Source: Flagellimonas olearia (lineage in GTDB: Bacteria > Bacteroidota > Bacteroidia > Flavobacteriales > Flavobacteriaceae). Taken from it: a stretch of 64,000 bases of DNA. The stretch's first letter is position 1, and every line of letters begins with the position of its first letter. Both the position numbers and the translations under genes were made by a program. The stretch covers positions 1,321,275-1,385,274 of the forward strand of contig NZ_WELG01000002.1 of the NCBI RefSeq assembly GCF_009184425.1. Reading direction: 5' to 3'. Under the pieces are notes generated by a model. It ran no database searches. It saw only the letters and a program-made list of their open reading frames with translations, and was not told the origin of the DNA. Shown here in pieces: positions 17,112 to 26,870 of the stretch.

Positions 17112-18929
17112 ATGTCAGCTACCGGACACGACGAACACGGACACGAAGATCACGGGCATCATCATAAAGAGACCTTTATCACCAAGTACATCTTTAGTCA
17201 AGACCATAAGATGATTTCCAAGCAGTACCTGATTACGGGTCTTATCATGGGATTCATCGGTATTGCAATGTCCTTGTTGTTTAGAATGCAATTGGCATGG
17301 CCAGGGGAATCTTTCCCAATCTTTGAGGCCCTACTTGGAAAGTGGGCGCCCGATGGGGTCATGGATGCCGATATTTATTTGGCATTGGTAACCATTCACG
17401 GTACCATCATGGTATTCTTTGTACTTACCGCTGGATTGAGCGGTACCTTTAGTAACCTATTGATTCCATTGCAGATTGGTGCAAGGGATATGGCTTCCGG
17501 TTTCTTGAATATGGTTTCGTACTGGTTGTTCTTCCTTTCTTCTTTGATCATGGTACTCTCCTTGTTCGTTGAAGCTGGGCCTGCAGCAGCTGGTTGGACC
17601 ATCTATCCTCCATTGAGTGCTTTGCCTATGGCGCAACCTGGTTCCGGTATGGGTATGACCCTATGGTTGGTTTCCATGGCTATATTCATTGCTTCCTCAT
17701 TGTTGGGTTCATTGAACTATATTGTAACCGTTCTTAACCTTAGAACCAAAGGAATGTCAATGACACGTTTGCCATTGACCATCTGGGCGTTCTTTGTAAC
17801 TGCGGTTATCGGGGTGATTTCATTCCCGGTACTTCTTTCAGCAGCCTTGTTGTTGATTATGGACCGTAGCTTTGGAACATCGTTCTTCCTATCCGATATC
17901 TTCATTCAAGGTGAGGTATTGCATTACCAAGGAGGTTCGCCCGTATTGTACGAGCACCTGTTCTGGTTCTTGGGTCACCCGGAAGTATATATTGTTATTT
18001 TGCCAGCGATGGGAATTGTTTCCGAAGTAATGGCGGTTAACGCACGTAAACCTATTTTTGGTTACCGTGCCATGATTGCCTCCATTTTGGCCATTGCGTT
18101 CCTTTCTACGATTGTATGGGGACACCATATGTTCATCTCGGGAATGAACCCATTCTTGGGCTCTGTATTTACATTTACTACACTTTTGATTGCGATTCCA
18201 TCGGCGGTTAAGGCCTTTAACTGGATTACCACGCTGTGGAAAGGAAACCTGCAATTGAACCCAGGGATGCTGTTCTCCATAGGAATGGTATCTACCTTCA
18301 TCACTGGAGGTTTAACAGGGATTATTTTAGGTGACAGTACGTTGGATATCAACGTTCACGATACTTACTTTGTAGTGGCTCACTTCCACTTGGTAATGGG
18401 TATATCTGCACTGTATGGATTGTTTGCTGGGGTATACCACTGGTTCCCTAAGATGTTCCAAGGACGTATGATGAACAAGAATTTGGGATATGTCCATTTT
18501 TGGGTAACGGCGATAGGTTCTTATGGAATCTTCTTCCCCATGCACTTTGTGGGAATGGCAGGGGTGCCAAGACGTTACTACCAGAACACTGCGTTCCCAA
18601 TGTTTGACGACTTGACCAATATCCAAGTATTGATGACCGTATTTGCCATCATCACTGCAAGTGTACAATTGGTATTTGCCTATAACTTCATCGTTAGTAT
18701 ATTCTACGGTAAGAAGGGTCCACAAAACCCTTGGAAAGCCAATACGTTGGAATGGACCACACCTCAAGAGCACATCCATGGAAACTGGCCGGGGGCCATT
18801 CCACATGTGACCCGTTGGGCCTACGATTACAGTAAGACCTACGAAAATGGGGAGTACATCATCGCCGGACAGGATTTTGTTCCGCAGAACGTACCGCTTC
18901 AGGAAAATGAGGAAGAACTCAACCACTAA
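17112..18929 (+). CDS. coxA: Cytochrome c oxidase subunit I (heme-copper catalytic subunit)
   Basis: A 605-aa, twelve-helix protein. Visible ligands are the low-spin heme His in HGTIMVFFVLT, the CuB site GHPEVYIVILP (His-Tyr pair typical of A-type oxidases), HHMF for two more CuB histidines, and HFHLVMG for the heme a and a3 ligands. The cytoplasmic N-terminus is unusually His-rich (HDEHGHEDHGHHHKE), a possible metal-binding tail. The operon ends here at a strong hairpin. Subunits III and IV are encoded separately at 41134-43222. Confidence 0.97.
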   Translation: MSATGHDEHGHEDHGHHHKETFITKYIFSQDHKMISKQYLITGLIMGFIGIAMSLLFRMQLAWPGESFPIFEALLGKWAPDGVMDADIYLALVTIHGTIMVFFVLTAGLSGTFSNLLIPLQIGARDMASGFLNMVSYWLFFLSSLIMVLSLFVEAGPAAAGWTIYPPLSALPMAQPGSGMGMTLWLVSMAIFIASSLLGSLNYIVTVLNLRTKGMSMTRLPLTIWAFFVTAVIGVISFPVLLSAALLLIMDRSFGTSFFLSDIFIQGEVLHYQGGSPVLYEHLFWFLGHPEVYIVILPAMGIVSEVMAVNARKPIFGYRAMIASILAIAFLSTIVWGHHMFISGMNPFLGSVFTFTTLLIAIPSAVKAFNWITTLWKGNLQLNPGMLFSIGMVSTFITGGLTGIILGDSTLDINVHDTYFVVAHFHLVMGISALYGLFAGVYHWFPKMFQGRMMNKNLGYVHFWVTAIGSYGIFFPMHFVGMAGVPRRYYQNTAFPMFDDLTNIQVLMTVFAIITASVQLVFAYNFIVSIFYGKKGPQNPWKANTLEWTTPQEHIHGNWPGAIPHVTRWAYDYSKTYENGEYIIAGQDFVPQNVPLQENEEELNH

Positions 18930-18943
18930 GGTGAAAATATATC

Positions 18944-18976
18944 AAAAAAGCCCATCCAATTCGGATGGGCTTTTTT
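18944..18976 (+). terminator. Strong terminator of the act-cox operon
   Basis: AAAAAAGCCCATCC (18944-18957), a 5-base loop and GGATGGGCTTTTTT (18963-18976) form a 14-bp perfect stem with a T run, 15 bases after the coxA stop. The symmetric A and T flanks would also work in the other direction. Confidence 0.95.
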
Positions 18977-19053
18977 GATTGTAGCACATTGATCCACAAG
19001 AGTTAGCAACAATTATAATATCTTTAAAGAACGGAACCCCAAAAAGAAGCACA

Positions 19054-19878
19054 GTGAAAAAAGTACTTGTCCTTATCCTGTTGGTTTTTCCCATTTTGAT
19101 CTTGGCCCAACGCAAACCCCGAATAAAGGGAAGCCGTATTGTTACCCAGGTCAATGAAGAACTTCCCCCATTCAATGCCATAGTATTGAATGATAATTTG
19201 GACATCGTCCTTAAAAAATCTTTTGGTCCGGGTTATGAGGTCATAGCGGACGATAATTTAATAGACATTCTAAAGTTTGAGGTGCAGGACGGTACCTTGC
19301 TCATCAGTTCCTATTATGATGTTACGGCAAAGAAACAGTTCGATATCATCGTCAACTATGTAGATTTAAAGGCAATTACCCTTAAAGATGGCAGTATTGT
19401 TTCCCAGGATATCATTGAAAGTGATGAGTTGTTTGTAGACGGATTCAACAATACCAAACTCGATATCAAGGCTAGGGCCGGTGTTATGGACATTAATCTG
19501 GAAGATACCAGCCATGGGGATTTTAATGTGGATGTGGATAGTTTGAACATCAGCATGGGGCATAAATCCGATGCATACATCTATGCCGTGAACGAAGTCA
19601 GCTTGGTGGATTTGGAAGATAATACCTCCCTAACCCTCGAGGGAACCTCCAATAGAGTCCAAGGACGTTTAATGGGAAATGCCAAGTACAAAGGAGAGAC
19701 CATGGAAGCCGGGACCGTTAAAATGGAACTGGAAAGCAATACAAGCGCCCGCATCTATGCCCACAGCGAATTTGAACTCAGCGCCAAGGGAGATTCAAGG
19801 ATATACCTCTACGGTACACCAAAAATCACCATCCATGAATTTGTGGACACCTCCCAACTCATTAAAAAGCAAGAATGA
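19054..19878 (+). CDS. Secreted GIN-domain (DUF2807) protein
   Basis: A 274-aa protein starting at GTG 19054, with a signal peptide (VLVLILLVFPILILAQ). The rest is a right-handed beta-helix-like GIN domain: short alternating strands such as NAIVLNDNLDIVLKK, AITLKDGSIVSQD and KMELESNTSARIYAHSEFEL. These proteins are common in Bacteroidota and named as putative auto-transporter adhesin head-like, with no established reaction. It stands alone between the cox terminator and a convergent gene that starts its 3' end 3 bases away. Confidence 0.85.
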   Translation: MKKVLVLILLVFPILILAQRKPRIKGSRIVTQVNEELPPFNAIVLNDNLDIVLKKSFGPGYEVIADDNLIDILKFEVQDGTLLISSYYDVTAKKQFDIIVNYVDLKAITLKDGSIVSQDIIESDELFVDGFNNTKLDIKARAGVMDINLEDTSHGDFNVDVDSLNISMGHKSDAYIYAVNEVSLVDLEDNTSLTLEGTSNRVQGRLMGNAKYKGETMEAGTVKMELESNTSARIYAHSEFELSAKGDSRIYLYGTPKITIHEFVDTSQLIKKQE

Positions 19879-19880
19879 GG

Positions 19881-22145
19881 TTACTGCGCGATGGGCGCGG
19901 TAAGACAATGCTCTGGAATGCCAAAGCCGTCCACCAAGACCTCAATATGGGGTCGTAGTTCGGTGGATAAACGTTCCACTCTCTGACGTATCGCCTTGGA
20001 TTTTGTACTGCCGAGATAGCCCTGTTCCAAATACCATCGGGCATCCAAATGTATCTGTTGCAACGCATGCAGCGTACCTACCTTTTCCAAGAGCTCCCGA
20101 TAGGTTTCATCTTCTATCGTAGTGCAAAATTCAGAAAAAATGGAGTAGGCCAATTCGGTACTATAGGCCTTGCCCAAGGCCAACAAATGGGTCTGTACCT
20201 TCAAGAAAGCCTGATAGGAAGGCACTCCTTTTTTGATATAACCACGAATCCGCATGGCCAAGGTATAGGTCAATCTTCGGGTTCGATAATTAAAGGCATG
20301 CTTGTGGAATTTTGGGTTGTACAAGTGCTCCGCATCCACCTTGTTGGAATACAGCGGATTGATGGCCGTTAATTTGTCCGAAAGCTGGCTTTGAAGCAAT
20401 TTCAACACCGATGTGAACCCAGCACTGTTGAATTCCGCCTTAAAATACGAAAGAATACCTTTTGCTGCCAATTGAAGGAGGACAGTGTTATCCCCTTCGA
20501 ATGTGGTAAAGATATCCACATCTCCTTTGAGGTCCGCAATTCGGTTTTCCAGCAAATAACCCTTTCCACCACAAGCTTCCCTACATTCTTGGATGGTATC
20601 ATTGGCAAACCAGGTAATCACGGATTTAAGTCCGGCCACTTGGGTTTCAATTTGCCGCTTGTCCGGTTGGGAGTCGTCACTGTAACGTTTCATCATTTCT
20701 TCCAAGACCACATGGTAAACATAGGCACTGGCTATGTCTGGTGTCAATCGTATTTGATGCGTGGGATAATCCATGATCAGATCCTCTTGGATTTTGATAC
20801 TGTCATTGAATTGTCTGCGGTTCAACGCATGCTTCACGGCTATGGTCAGGGCCATCTTGGCGCCTCCCAAAGCACCACGGGCCACACAGATGCGTCCGCC
20901 CACTAACGTGCCCAACATGGTGAAAAAACGCTTGTTCGGATTCTTGATGGATGAAGAATAATTTCCTTCCGAAGTGATTTCTCCGTACTTGTCCAAAAGA
21001 TTTTCCCGGGGCACACTTACACTGTTGAACCAAATCTTTCCATTGTCCACGCCATTTAGCCCAAGTTTATAGCCATTGTCCTCAATGGTGATGCCTTCAA
21101 GCAGTTCGTGCCTTTCATTTCTGAGGGGGACCAAGATGGCGTGCACCCCTTCATTTTTTCCATTGACGATGAGTTGGGCAAAAACAGTGGCTATTGTGGA
21201 ATGCAATGCATTACCAATATATTCTTTGTTGTCATTCTTACCCGGGGTGTGGATGATGATGGAATCCGTGGTTGGGTCATATGTGGCAGTGGTCCTAATG
21301 CCCCTTACATTGGAGCCGTGCCCCGTCTCGGTCATGGCAAAACAGCCCAACAAATTGGTTTTTCCGGCATCGGATAGATATTGGTCATGATGCTTTTTAG
21401 TGCCCAATTTTTGGATACTTCCCCCAAAAAGCCCAAACTGTACCCCGAATTTTACCGCAAGGCTGCCGTCCACAAACATCAAATGCTCAAATATGGCGGC
21501 ATAGGTGGGCATGTTGTCCGTGCCCCCATATGCAGTAGGATACGCCATGGCACCGTACCCCTTTTCACCCAAAAGTTGTACCTGCTCCAATATTCTTGTT
21601 CTGAAATCCTCTTTGTTTCGGCGGATATCCCATTGGAAAGTGGGTTGCGCCAAGAACTGGCGAAATTCATCAACTACTGGGGCATGCTCGCCTTTCAGGA
21701 TTCCATCCAAAATGGTTGCATCGTACAGGTCGGAAGTCTTTTCATGGACTACCTCAACATCGAACAAGTGGTTGTAGTGATTGGGCTGTATGCCCAAATT
21801 GATTTCAATATGTTTTAAATGCTCGTTGAAGTCACATTCATCACATCGTAAACTAGCCAATCGTTGACTCAAGGATGCCAAGGGGTAGGTGTCACTTTCC
21901 ACCAGTTTCACCCCAGAGCTGGAAATGGTTTGTCTCCAAGTTTTGATTTCTTCGTCAGCAGGCGGATTTTCTTTGTTGAGCCAGAGTTTTAATTGTTTCT
22001 TTTCATCTGGGTCAAGGGAGTTGTCTTCTTGAACCGTGTTTTCAACTACCGAAATCTCGGAAGCGGAAAGTAGGTCGTCCGACCAAATCACATAGAAAAA
22101 AGGGATGTATTGTAGGATTCCCAAGGAATAATCTGTAGTTACCAT
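19881..22145 (-). CDS. Acyl-CoA oxidase/dehydrogenase-like flavoenzyme
   Basis: A 754-aa protein, longer than ordinary acyl-CoA dehydrogenases (~380 aa) and closer to peroxisomal-type acyl-CoA oxidases. Family marks are GCFAMTETGHGSNVRGI (the FAD/substrate loop of acyl-CoA oxidases), RFFTMLGTLVGGRICVARGA, ECREACGGKGYL and TFEGDNTVLLQ, whose Glu is the expected catalytic base. The N-terminal ~150 residues are an extra helical region. It likely oxidises acyl-CoA to trans-2-enoyl-CoA; whether the acceptor is O2 or an electron-transfer protein cannot be read from the sequence. Divergent from ruvB. Confidence 0.88.
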   Translation of the reverse strand: MVTTDYSLGILQYIPFFYVIWSDDLLSASEISVVENTVQEDNSLDPDEKKQLKLWLNKENPPADEEIKTWRQTISSSGVKLVESDTYPLASLSQRLASLRCDECDFNEHLKHIEINLGIQPNHYNHLFDVEVVHEKTSDLYDATILDGILKGEHAPVVDEFRQFLAQPTFQWDIRRNKEDFRTRILEQVQLLGEKGYGAMAYPTAYGGTDNMPTYAAIFEHLMFVDGSLAVKFGVQFGLFGGSIQKLGTKKHHDQYLSDAGKTNLLGCFAMTETGHGSNVRGIRTTATYDPTTDSIIIHTPGKNDNKEYIGNALHSTIATVFAQLIVNGKNEGVHAILVPLRNERHELLEGITIEDNGYKLGLNGVDNGKIWFNSVSVPRENLLDKYGEITSEGNYSSSIKNPNKRFFTMLGTLVGGRICVARGALGGAKMALTIAVKHALNRRQFNDSIKIQEDLIMDYPTHQIRLTPDIASAYVYHVVLEEMMKRYSDDSQPDKRQIETQVAGLKSVITWFANDTIQECREACGGKGYLLENRIADLKGDVDIFTTFEGDNTVLLQLAAKGILSYFKAEFNSAGFTSVLKLLQSQLSDKLTAINPLYSNKVDAEHLYNPKFHKHAFNYRTRRLTYTLAMRIRGYIKKGVPSYQAFLKVQTHLLALGKAYSTELAYSIFSEFCTTIEDETYRELLEKVGTLHALQQIHLDARWYLEQGYLGSTKSKAIRQRVERLSTELRPHIEVLVDGFGIPEHCLTAPIAQ

Positions 22146-22244
22146 TGAATTTTGGGTTACGATGGGGTCATTTTGTTTTCAATGTATCTAAGGTAAGGTT
22201 TAGTTTTTTAAGATGTGTGCCTGCCATCATTTTGGATGAATTGC

Positions 22245-22276
22245 TTTCAGCCTCATGGGCTTTTCAACTATATTTG
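22245..22276 (+). promoter_or_regulatory. ruvB promoter, very short leader
   Basis: TATATTTG (22269-22276) is a perfect TAnnTTTG box; TTTC at 22245-22248 lies 20 bases upstream as a weak -33 element. Only 7 bases separate the box from the ATG at 22284, so the transcript would be leaderless or nearly so. Confidence 0.5.
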
Positions 22277-22283
22277 TTAAGCC

Positions 22284-23306
22284 ATGAATGAAAATTTAGA
22301 TCCAACGGCCCATAATTTTTCCCAAGAGGAGCTCGATATAGAAAGAGCGTTACGCCCTATTACATTCGACGATTTTACGGGACAGGCCCAAGTATTGGAA
22401 AACCTTAAGGTTTTTGTACAAGCGGCCAATCTTAGGAATGAGGCCTTGGACCACACCCTTTTTCATGGTCCCCCTGGATTGGGAAAGACCACATTGGCCC
22501 ATATTCTGGCCAATGAACTTGGTGTGGGGATCAAGGTAACGTCTGGTCCGGTACTGGATAAGCCCGGTGATTTGGCGGGATTGTTGACCAATTTGGAGGA
22601 AAGGGACGTTCTCTTCATTGATGAGATCCATCGTTTGAGCCCCATTGTGGAGGAATATCTCTATTCGGCCATGGAGGATTATAAAATTGACATCATGATC
22701 GAGACCGGTCCCAATGCAAGGACGGTTCAAATTAATTTGAGTCCCTTTACCCTGATAGGGGCCACCACACGATCTGGATTGCTCACGGCACCCATGCGGG
22801 CAAGGTTTGGTATCCAGAGTCGATTGGAGTACTACAACACGGAACTGCTTTCCACTATTGTGGAACGAAGCGCGGAAATCTTAAAAGTGCCGATTACCCA
22901 AGAAGCGGCCATAGAAATTGCAGGACGGAGTAGGGGAACCCCCAGGATTTGCAATGCCCTTTTGCGAAGGGTGCGGGATTTTGCCCAGATCAAGGGGGAT
23001 GGCAACATCGATTTGGGAATCTCCCAATTTAGCCTCAAAGCCTTGAATGTGGATGCCCATGGATTGGATGAGATGGACAATAAGATTTTAAGTACCATCA
23101 TTGATAAATTCAAGGGAGGCCCTGTCGGAATCACCACCTTGGCCACGGCGGTTTCCGAAAGCGCCGAAACCATTGAGGAAGTGTATGAGCCTTTCCTTAT
23201 CCAACAAGGTTTCATTATGCGGACCCCAAGAGGTCGCGAGGTCACCGAACTGGCTTATAAGCATTTGGGAAGAATCAAGGGTGGGACCCAACCAGGCTTA
23301 TTTTAG
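22284..23306 (+). CDS. ruvB: Holliday junction branch migration ATPase RuvB
   Basis: A 340-aa AAA+ protein of the usual family length. Walker A is GPPGLGKTT, Walker B is LFIDEIHRL, sensor 1 is LIGATTRSG, and the arginine-finger region is APMRARFG. The C-terminal winged helix ends in [16 protein letters not shown]. It forms hexameric rings that pump DNA through RuvA-bound Holliday junctions. ruvA is not adjacent but lies at 30661. Confidence 0.98.
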   Translation: MNENLDPTAHNFSQEELDIERALRPITFDDFTGQAQVLENLKVFVQAANLRNEALDHTLFHGPPGLGKTTLAHILANELGVGIKVTSGPVLDKPGDLAGLLTNLEERDVLFIDEIHRLSPIVEEYLYSAMEDYKIDIMIETGPNARTVQINLSPFTLIGATTRSGLLTAPMRARFGIQSRLEYYNTELLSTIVERSAEILKVPITQEAAIEIAGRSRGTPRICNALLRRVRDFAQIKGDGNIDLGISQFSLKALNVDAHGLDEMDNKILSTIIDKFKGGPVGITTLATAVSESAETIEEVYEPFLIQQGFIMRTPRGREVTELAYKHLGRIKGGTQPGLF

Positions 23307-23529
23307 TAGTGGTACGACTTCTTGTCCAGTAAAATACTTGCCTTCAACTTCATTGATTTTAACATTTTTTTGTAAATTAATACAATGCTTTGGTTTGCAA
23401 TGCTTTATGTGGTGTTTTTCCTATAAAGTGCTTAAGGCAAATCTATGGTTTTGATATGATGTAGCTATTCCAGATCTACCATTTACGAATTAGGTTCTCA
23501 GATAGATTTTAATCGGTCGTGATGGTATT

Positions 23530-24606
23530 ATGGAAGCTAGTCAAGGAAATACACGGACTTCCACTGCAATGGACTCCCAATCCTTATCCAAGCAAATAAG
23601 GGGGTTGTGTGCCAAGATAGGTATTTGTAGTGCCCTCATGATCATTATGGCATTTGGGGTGATTCTGATCGGTTTTGGTTTTGGTGCCAAAAAATCCACA
23701 TTTACTTCCTTTCCAGACGAGGTCTACTACATGGACTATAATGTCTATAACCTATCCTTCTCCAAGAAAAATGAATTGATCAAACACGGGTTTGAGGTTT
23801 TTAGAAATACACCATTGCATATTGGTCCCAAACAGAAGGATTCCTCCCAAATCTATGCAGGTAACAATTTGGCCTGTGCCAGTTGTCATTTAAATGGAGG
23901 GACCAAGCCTTATGGTGCTCCCCTGATCGGTGTTGTCAAAAGATTTCCGCAATATCGAGGTCGTGAAGATAAAATGGGCACCATAGAAGAGCGCATCAAT
24001 GGCTGCATGGAGCGCAGTATGAATGGCAAAGTGATGCCAGAGAGTTTAACGGAAATGAAAGCGCTTATTGCTTACATGGACTGGTTGGGCCGCGCAGCTC
24101 CCGATAATGGAAAAATTGAAGGACAAGGATTTTTAAAAATTCAGATTCCAAACCGTGCTGTGGATTTAGCGCATGGACAAGCAGTTTTTGAGAAGGTTTG
24201 TGTGGAGTGTCATGCCCGGGATGGTCAGGGACAAACCATGGAAGACAATGGCCTTTACCTCTATCCACCACTTTGGGGGAATGATTCTTATAATAATGGG
24301 GCAGGTATGACGAGGGTAATTACCGCTGCCCAATTCATCAAGGGGAACATGCCTTATGGAACCACCTATGACAAACCTTTACTTACCGATGAAGAAGCCT
24401 ATGATGTTGCGGGATACATCAATCAAAAGTTAAGACCGACCAAACCCAATCGGGAAGTCGACTTTCCGGATTTGGTAAAAAAACCCGTTTCTACCCCCTA
24501 CGGCCCGTATGTAGATCCTTTTACGCAAGAACAACATCAGCTTGGTCCATTTCAACCCATCATGGCGTATTACAAAGAAAACCATCAAATCAATAAATCT
24601 AAATAA
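23530..24606 (+). CDS. Membrane-anchored diheme cytochrome c, TsdA/SoxA-like
   Basis: 358 aa: a cytoplasmic stub, one membrane helix (residues ~36-56) and a periplasmic part with two cytochrome c domains, C116ASCH and C224VECH. The stretch between the motifs (RGREDKMGTIEERINGCMERSMNG, non-heme Cys159) resembles thiosulfate dehydrogenase TsdA, where a cysteine ligates one heme. Likely a thiosulfate- or sulfur-compound-oxidising or electron-transfer cytochrome, supported by the two DsrE-like genes immediately downstream. Two in-frame ATG codons exist near the start; 23530 gives the longest N-terminus. Confidence 0.75.
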   Translation: MEASQGNTRTSTAMDSQSLSKQIRGLCAKIGICSALMIIMAFGVILIGFGFGAKKSTFTSFPDEVYYMDYNVYNLSFSKKNELIKHGFEVFRNTPLHIGPKQKDSSQIYAGNNLACASCHLNGGTKPYGAPLIGVVKRFPQYRGREDKMGTIEERINGCMERSMNGKVMPESLTEMKALIAYMDWLGRAAPDNGKIEGQGFLKIQIPNRAVDLAHGQAVFEKVCVECHARDGQGQTMEDNGLYLYPPLWGNDSYNNGAGMTRVITAAQFIKGNMPYGTTYDKPLLTDEEAYDVAGYINQKLRPTKPNREVDFPDLVKKPVSTPYGPYVDPFTQEQHQLGPFQPIMAYYKENHQINKSK

Positions 24607-24618
24607 ACACACATTACA

Positions 24619-25296
24619 ATGAAAACAACACAAACAACATCGCGACGAAATTTTATGGGCGCCATGATGTTGGGGGCCACGGCTTCCACATTATCCGCTT
24701 TTACCAACCCAATTTTTGGCGGAGCGCCAGAATTTACCACTTCAGAAATGAAGGGGGCGGAAGATTGGATCAAAACCATTAAGGGCAATCATCGTGTGGT
24801 CTATGATGGTTCATATCCGCATAAGGGGTTTCCCGTTATTTGGAACTGGGCCTATTATTTGTCCAATAACGAAATGGGTTCGGCTGACGACCAGATTACG
24901 GCCATGACCGTTTTCAGGCACGACGCCATTCCCTTGGCATTACAGGATGACCTCTGGACAAAATACCCACTGGGGGAGATGTTCCATGTGAAAAAAGCGG
25001 ATGGGACCCCTTATGACCGCAATCCGTTTTACGAACCCCAGGAGGGAGATTTTCCCCTTCCCATGATCCAAGGTGTCAAAGATATGCTGGGTCGCGGGGC
25101 CATGTTCTGCGTCTGTAACTTGGCGCTCAATGTGTACAGTGGAGCTGTTGCACAACAGATGGGTAAAGATCCCAATGAGGTATACGAAGAGTGGAAAGCT
25201 GCCGTTTTGCCGGGCATCCAGATTGTACCATCCGGTGTTTGGGCATTGGGTAGGGCGCAGGAAGAAGGTTGCGGATACATTTTTGCCGGAGAATAA
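24619..25296 (+). CDS. Tat-exported DsrE-like protein
   Basis: A 225-aa protein with a twin-arginine signal (SRRNFMG, Arg9-Arg10, then a hydrophobic segment to ~residue 27). The C-terminal half shows the DsrE-type pattern shared with the next gene: MFCVCNLALN with two Cys, then LPGIQIVPSGVWALGRAQEEGCGYI. Tat export suggests folding or cofactor binding before transport. It starts 12 bases after the cytochrome gene. A sulfur-carrier or sulfur-reactive role is inferred from fold pattern and context; I do not know a characterised homologue. Confidence 0.65.
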   Translation: MKTTQTTSRRNFMGAMMLGATASTLSAFTNPIFGGAPEFTTSEMKGAEDWIKTIKGNHRVVYDGSYPHKGFPVIWNWAYYLSNNEMGSADDQITAMTVFRHDAIPLALQDDLWTKYPLGEMFHVKKADGTPYDRNPFYEPQEGDFPLPMIQGVKDMLGRGAMFCVCNLALNVYSGAVAQQMGKDPNEVYEEWKAAVLPGIQIVPSGVWALGRAQEEGCGYIFAGE

Positions 25297-25307
25297 AATT
25301 GAATGCA

Positions 25308-25718
25308 ATGAAAAAAGCAATCGTATTGATCTTGTTATTTGTTTCTGGTGTTGTCATGGCCCAGAATGAACCCATCAAAGTAGTTTTTGATGTAACCAGT
25401 AGCAATCCTGATGTGCACCGTACAGCGGCCAAACATTTGCGATTGATGGCCGAGGCGTACCCAGATTCGGAATTTGAAATGGTAATCTACAGCGGAGCCT
25501 ATTCTATGGTGGATAATAAATCTTCGGTAGCAGGAGAAACCTTAACGGAAATGGTCAAAAAGGACAATGTGTCCATTGTGATCTGCCAACAGACCATGAA
25601 ACGACATGAAATGTCCATGAACGACCTGATTCCGGGAGTGGGGTCGGTGCCCGATGGAATTTATGAAATCGTCATGAGACAAAAAGAAGGTTGGGGCTAC
25701 ATTAAAGAAGCGCAATGA
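25308..25718 (+). CDS. Secreted DsrE-family protein
   Basis: A 136-aa protein with a Sec signal peptide (MKKAIVLILLFVSGVVMAQ) and a DsrE/F-like domain: KVVFDVTSSNPDVHRTAAKHL, FEMVIYSGAYSMV, VSIVICQQTMKRH with the single conserved Cys, and LIPGVGSVPDGIYEIVMRQKEGWGYIK. ATG 25308 is chosen because it opens the signal peptide; the open frame extends upstream without a better start. DsrE-like proteins often hold sulfur on the conserved Cys. It is third in the run with the cytochrome and the Tat protein. Confidence 0.82.
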   Translation: MKKAIVLILLFVSGVVMAQNEPIKVVFDVTSSNPDVHRTAAKHLRLMAEAYPDSEFEMVIYSGAYSMVDNKSSVAGETLTEMVKKDNVSIVICQQTMKRHEMSMNDLIPGVGSVPDGIYEIVMRQKEGWGYIKEAQ

Positions 25719-25761
25719 CCGAAATGCATTCAATTGCAATTTTATGGATTAACTTTATGGC

Positions 25762-26682
25762 ATGAATGCCACCAAAAGAACCCAAATGATAAAAACCGAA
25801 GCCAAGCGCCTCGGTTTTTTGTCTTGTGGTATTTCCAAAGCGCAATTTTTGGAAGAAGAGGCCCCACGTTTGGAGAAATGGCTCAAAAACAACATGCATG
25901 GGGAAATGCAGTACATGGAGAACCATTTTGACAAGCGTTTGGACCCGACCAAATTGGTGGAGGGTTCAAAATCGGTGATTTCCCTACTGTTGAATTACTT
26001 CCCATCCCAAGAGCAGAACCAAGACTCCTATAAAATCTCCAAGTATGCCTATGGTACGGATTATCACTTTGTGATAAAGGACAAACTCAAAAGTCTCTTG
26101 CATTTTATCCAAGATAAAATAGGGGAGGTCCATGGAAGGGCCTTTGTGGATTCCGCCCCGGTTTTGGACAAGGCATGGGCTGCCAGGAGTGGTCTGGGGT
26201 GGATAGGCAAGCACAGCAATCTGCTTACCCAACAAGTGGGTTCGTTTTATTTTATTGCAGAGCTTATTGTGGATTTGGATTTGGAATACGATGCGCCAAC
26301 TACCGACCATTGTGGTACGTGCACGGCTTGTATCGATGCCTGTCCCACTGAAGCCATTGTGGAACCCTACGTGGTGGATGGCAGCAAATGCATTTCCTAT
26401 TTTACCATAGAGCTCAAAAATGAAATTCCCACTGAGTTCAAGGGAAAGTTGGACGATTGGATGTTTGGCTGCGATGTTTGCCAGGATGTTTGTCCGTGGA
26501 ACCGATTTTCAAAACCACACCGTGAACCCCTTTTTGACCCTGACCCTCAATTACTTTCCATGACCAAGAAGGATTGGCAGGAAATTACCGAGGAGGTATT
26601 TAGACAAGTCTTCAAGAAATCTGCGGTTAAGCGAACCAAGTACAGTGGATTGCAGCGAAATATCAATTTTTTGAAATCCTAG
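25762..26682 (+). CDS. queG: Epoxyqueuosine reductase QueG
   Basis: A 306-aa protein of the usual length for QueG. It has two 4Fe-4S binding motifs, [15 protein letters not shown] (from Cys184) and [14 protein letters not shown], and an upstream cobalamin-binding domain (SYFVIAELIVD-type region, [14 protein letters not shown]). The enzyme makes the last step of queuosine synthesis, reducing epoxyqueuosine in tRNA wobble position 34. It lies 43 bases after the DsrE gene and may share its transcript, though the functions are unrelated. Confidence 0.95.
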   Translation: MNATKRTQMIKTEAKRLGFLSCGISKAQFLEEEAPRLEKWLKNNMHGEMQYMENHFDKRLDPTKLVEGSKSVISLLLNYFPSQEQNQDSYKISKYAYGTDYHFVIKDKLKSLLHFIQDKIGEVHGRAFVDSAPVLDKAWAARSGLGWIGKHSNLLTQQVGSFYFIAELIVDLDLEYDAPTTDHCGTCTACIDACPTEAIVEPYVVDGSKCISYFTIELKNEIPTEFKGKLDDWMFGCDVCQDVCPWNRFSKPHREPLFDPDPQLLSMTKKDWQEITEEVFRQVFKKSAVKRTKYSGLQRNINFLKS

Positions 26683-26870
26683 GATTCACTACAACGTTTT
26701 CGTTTTCCGTAATGTCAATTTGGGGTTAAGTTTTTTTAACGGAATCATTAAAAAGACTATATTGAATTGGATTTGCATTGATGTATTCTCAAAATTTAAG
26801 CTGTGTTTTTGTTATAATGTAAATCCTTGAGTTTTTCAACTCCAGTTTTGCTAACCAAACAACACATACG

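Noticed and set aside
20391-20906. 171-codon open frame on the plus strand
   Set aside because: It is antisense to the acyl-CoA oxidase-like gene, whose catalytic motifs are in the same stretch.
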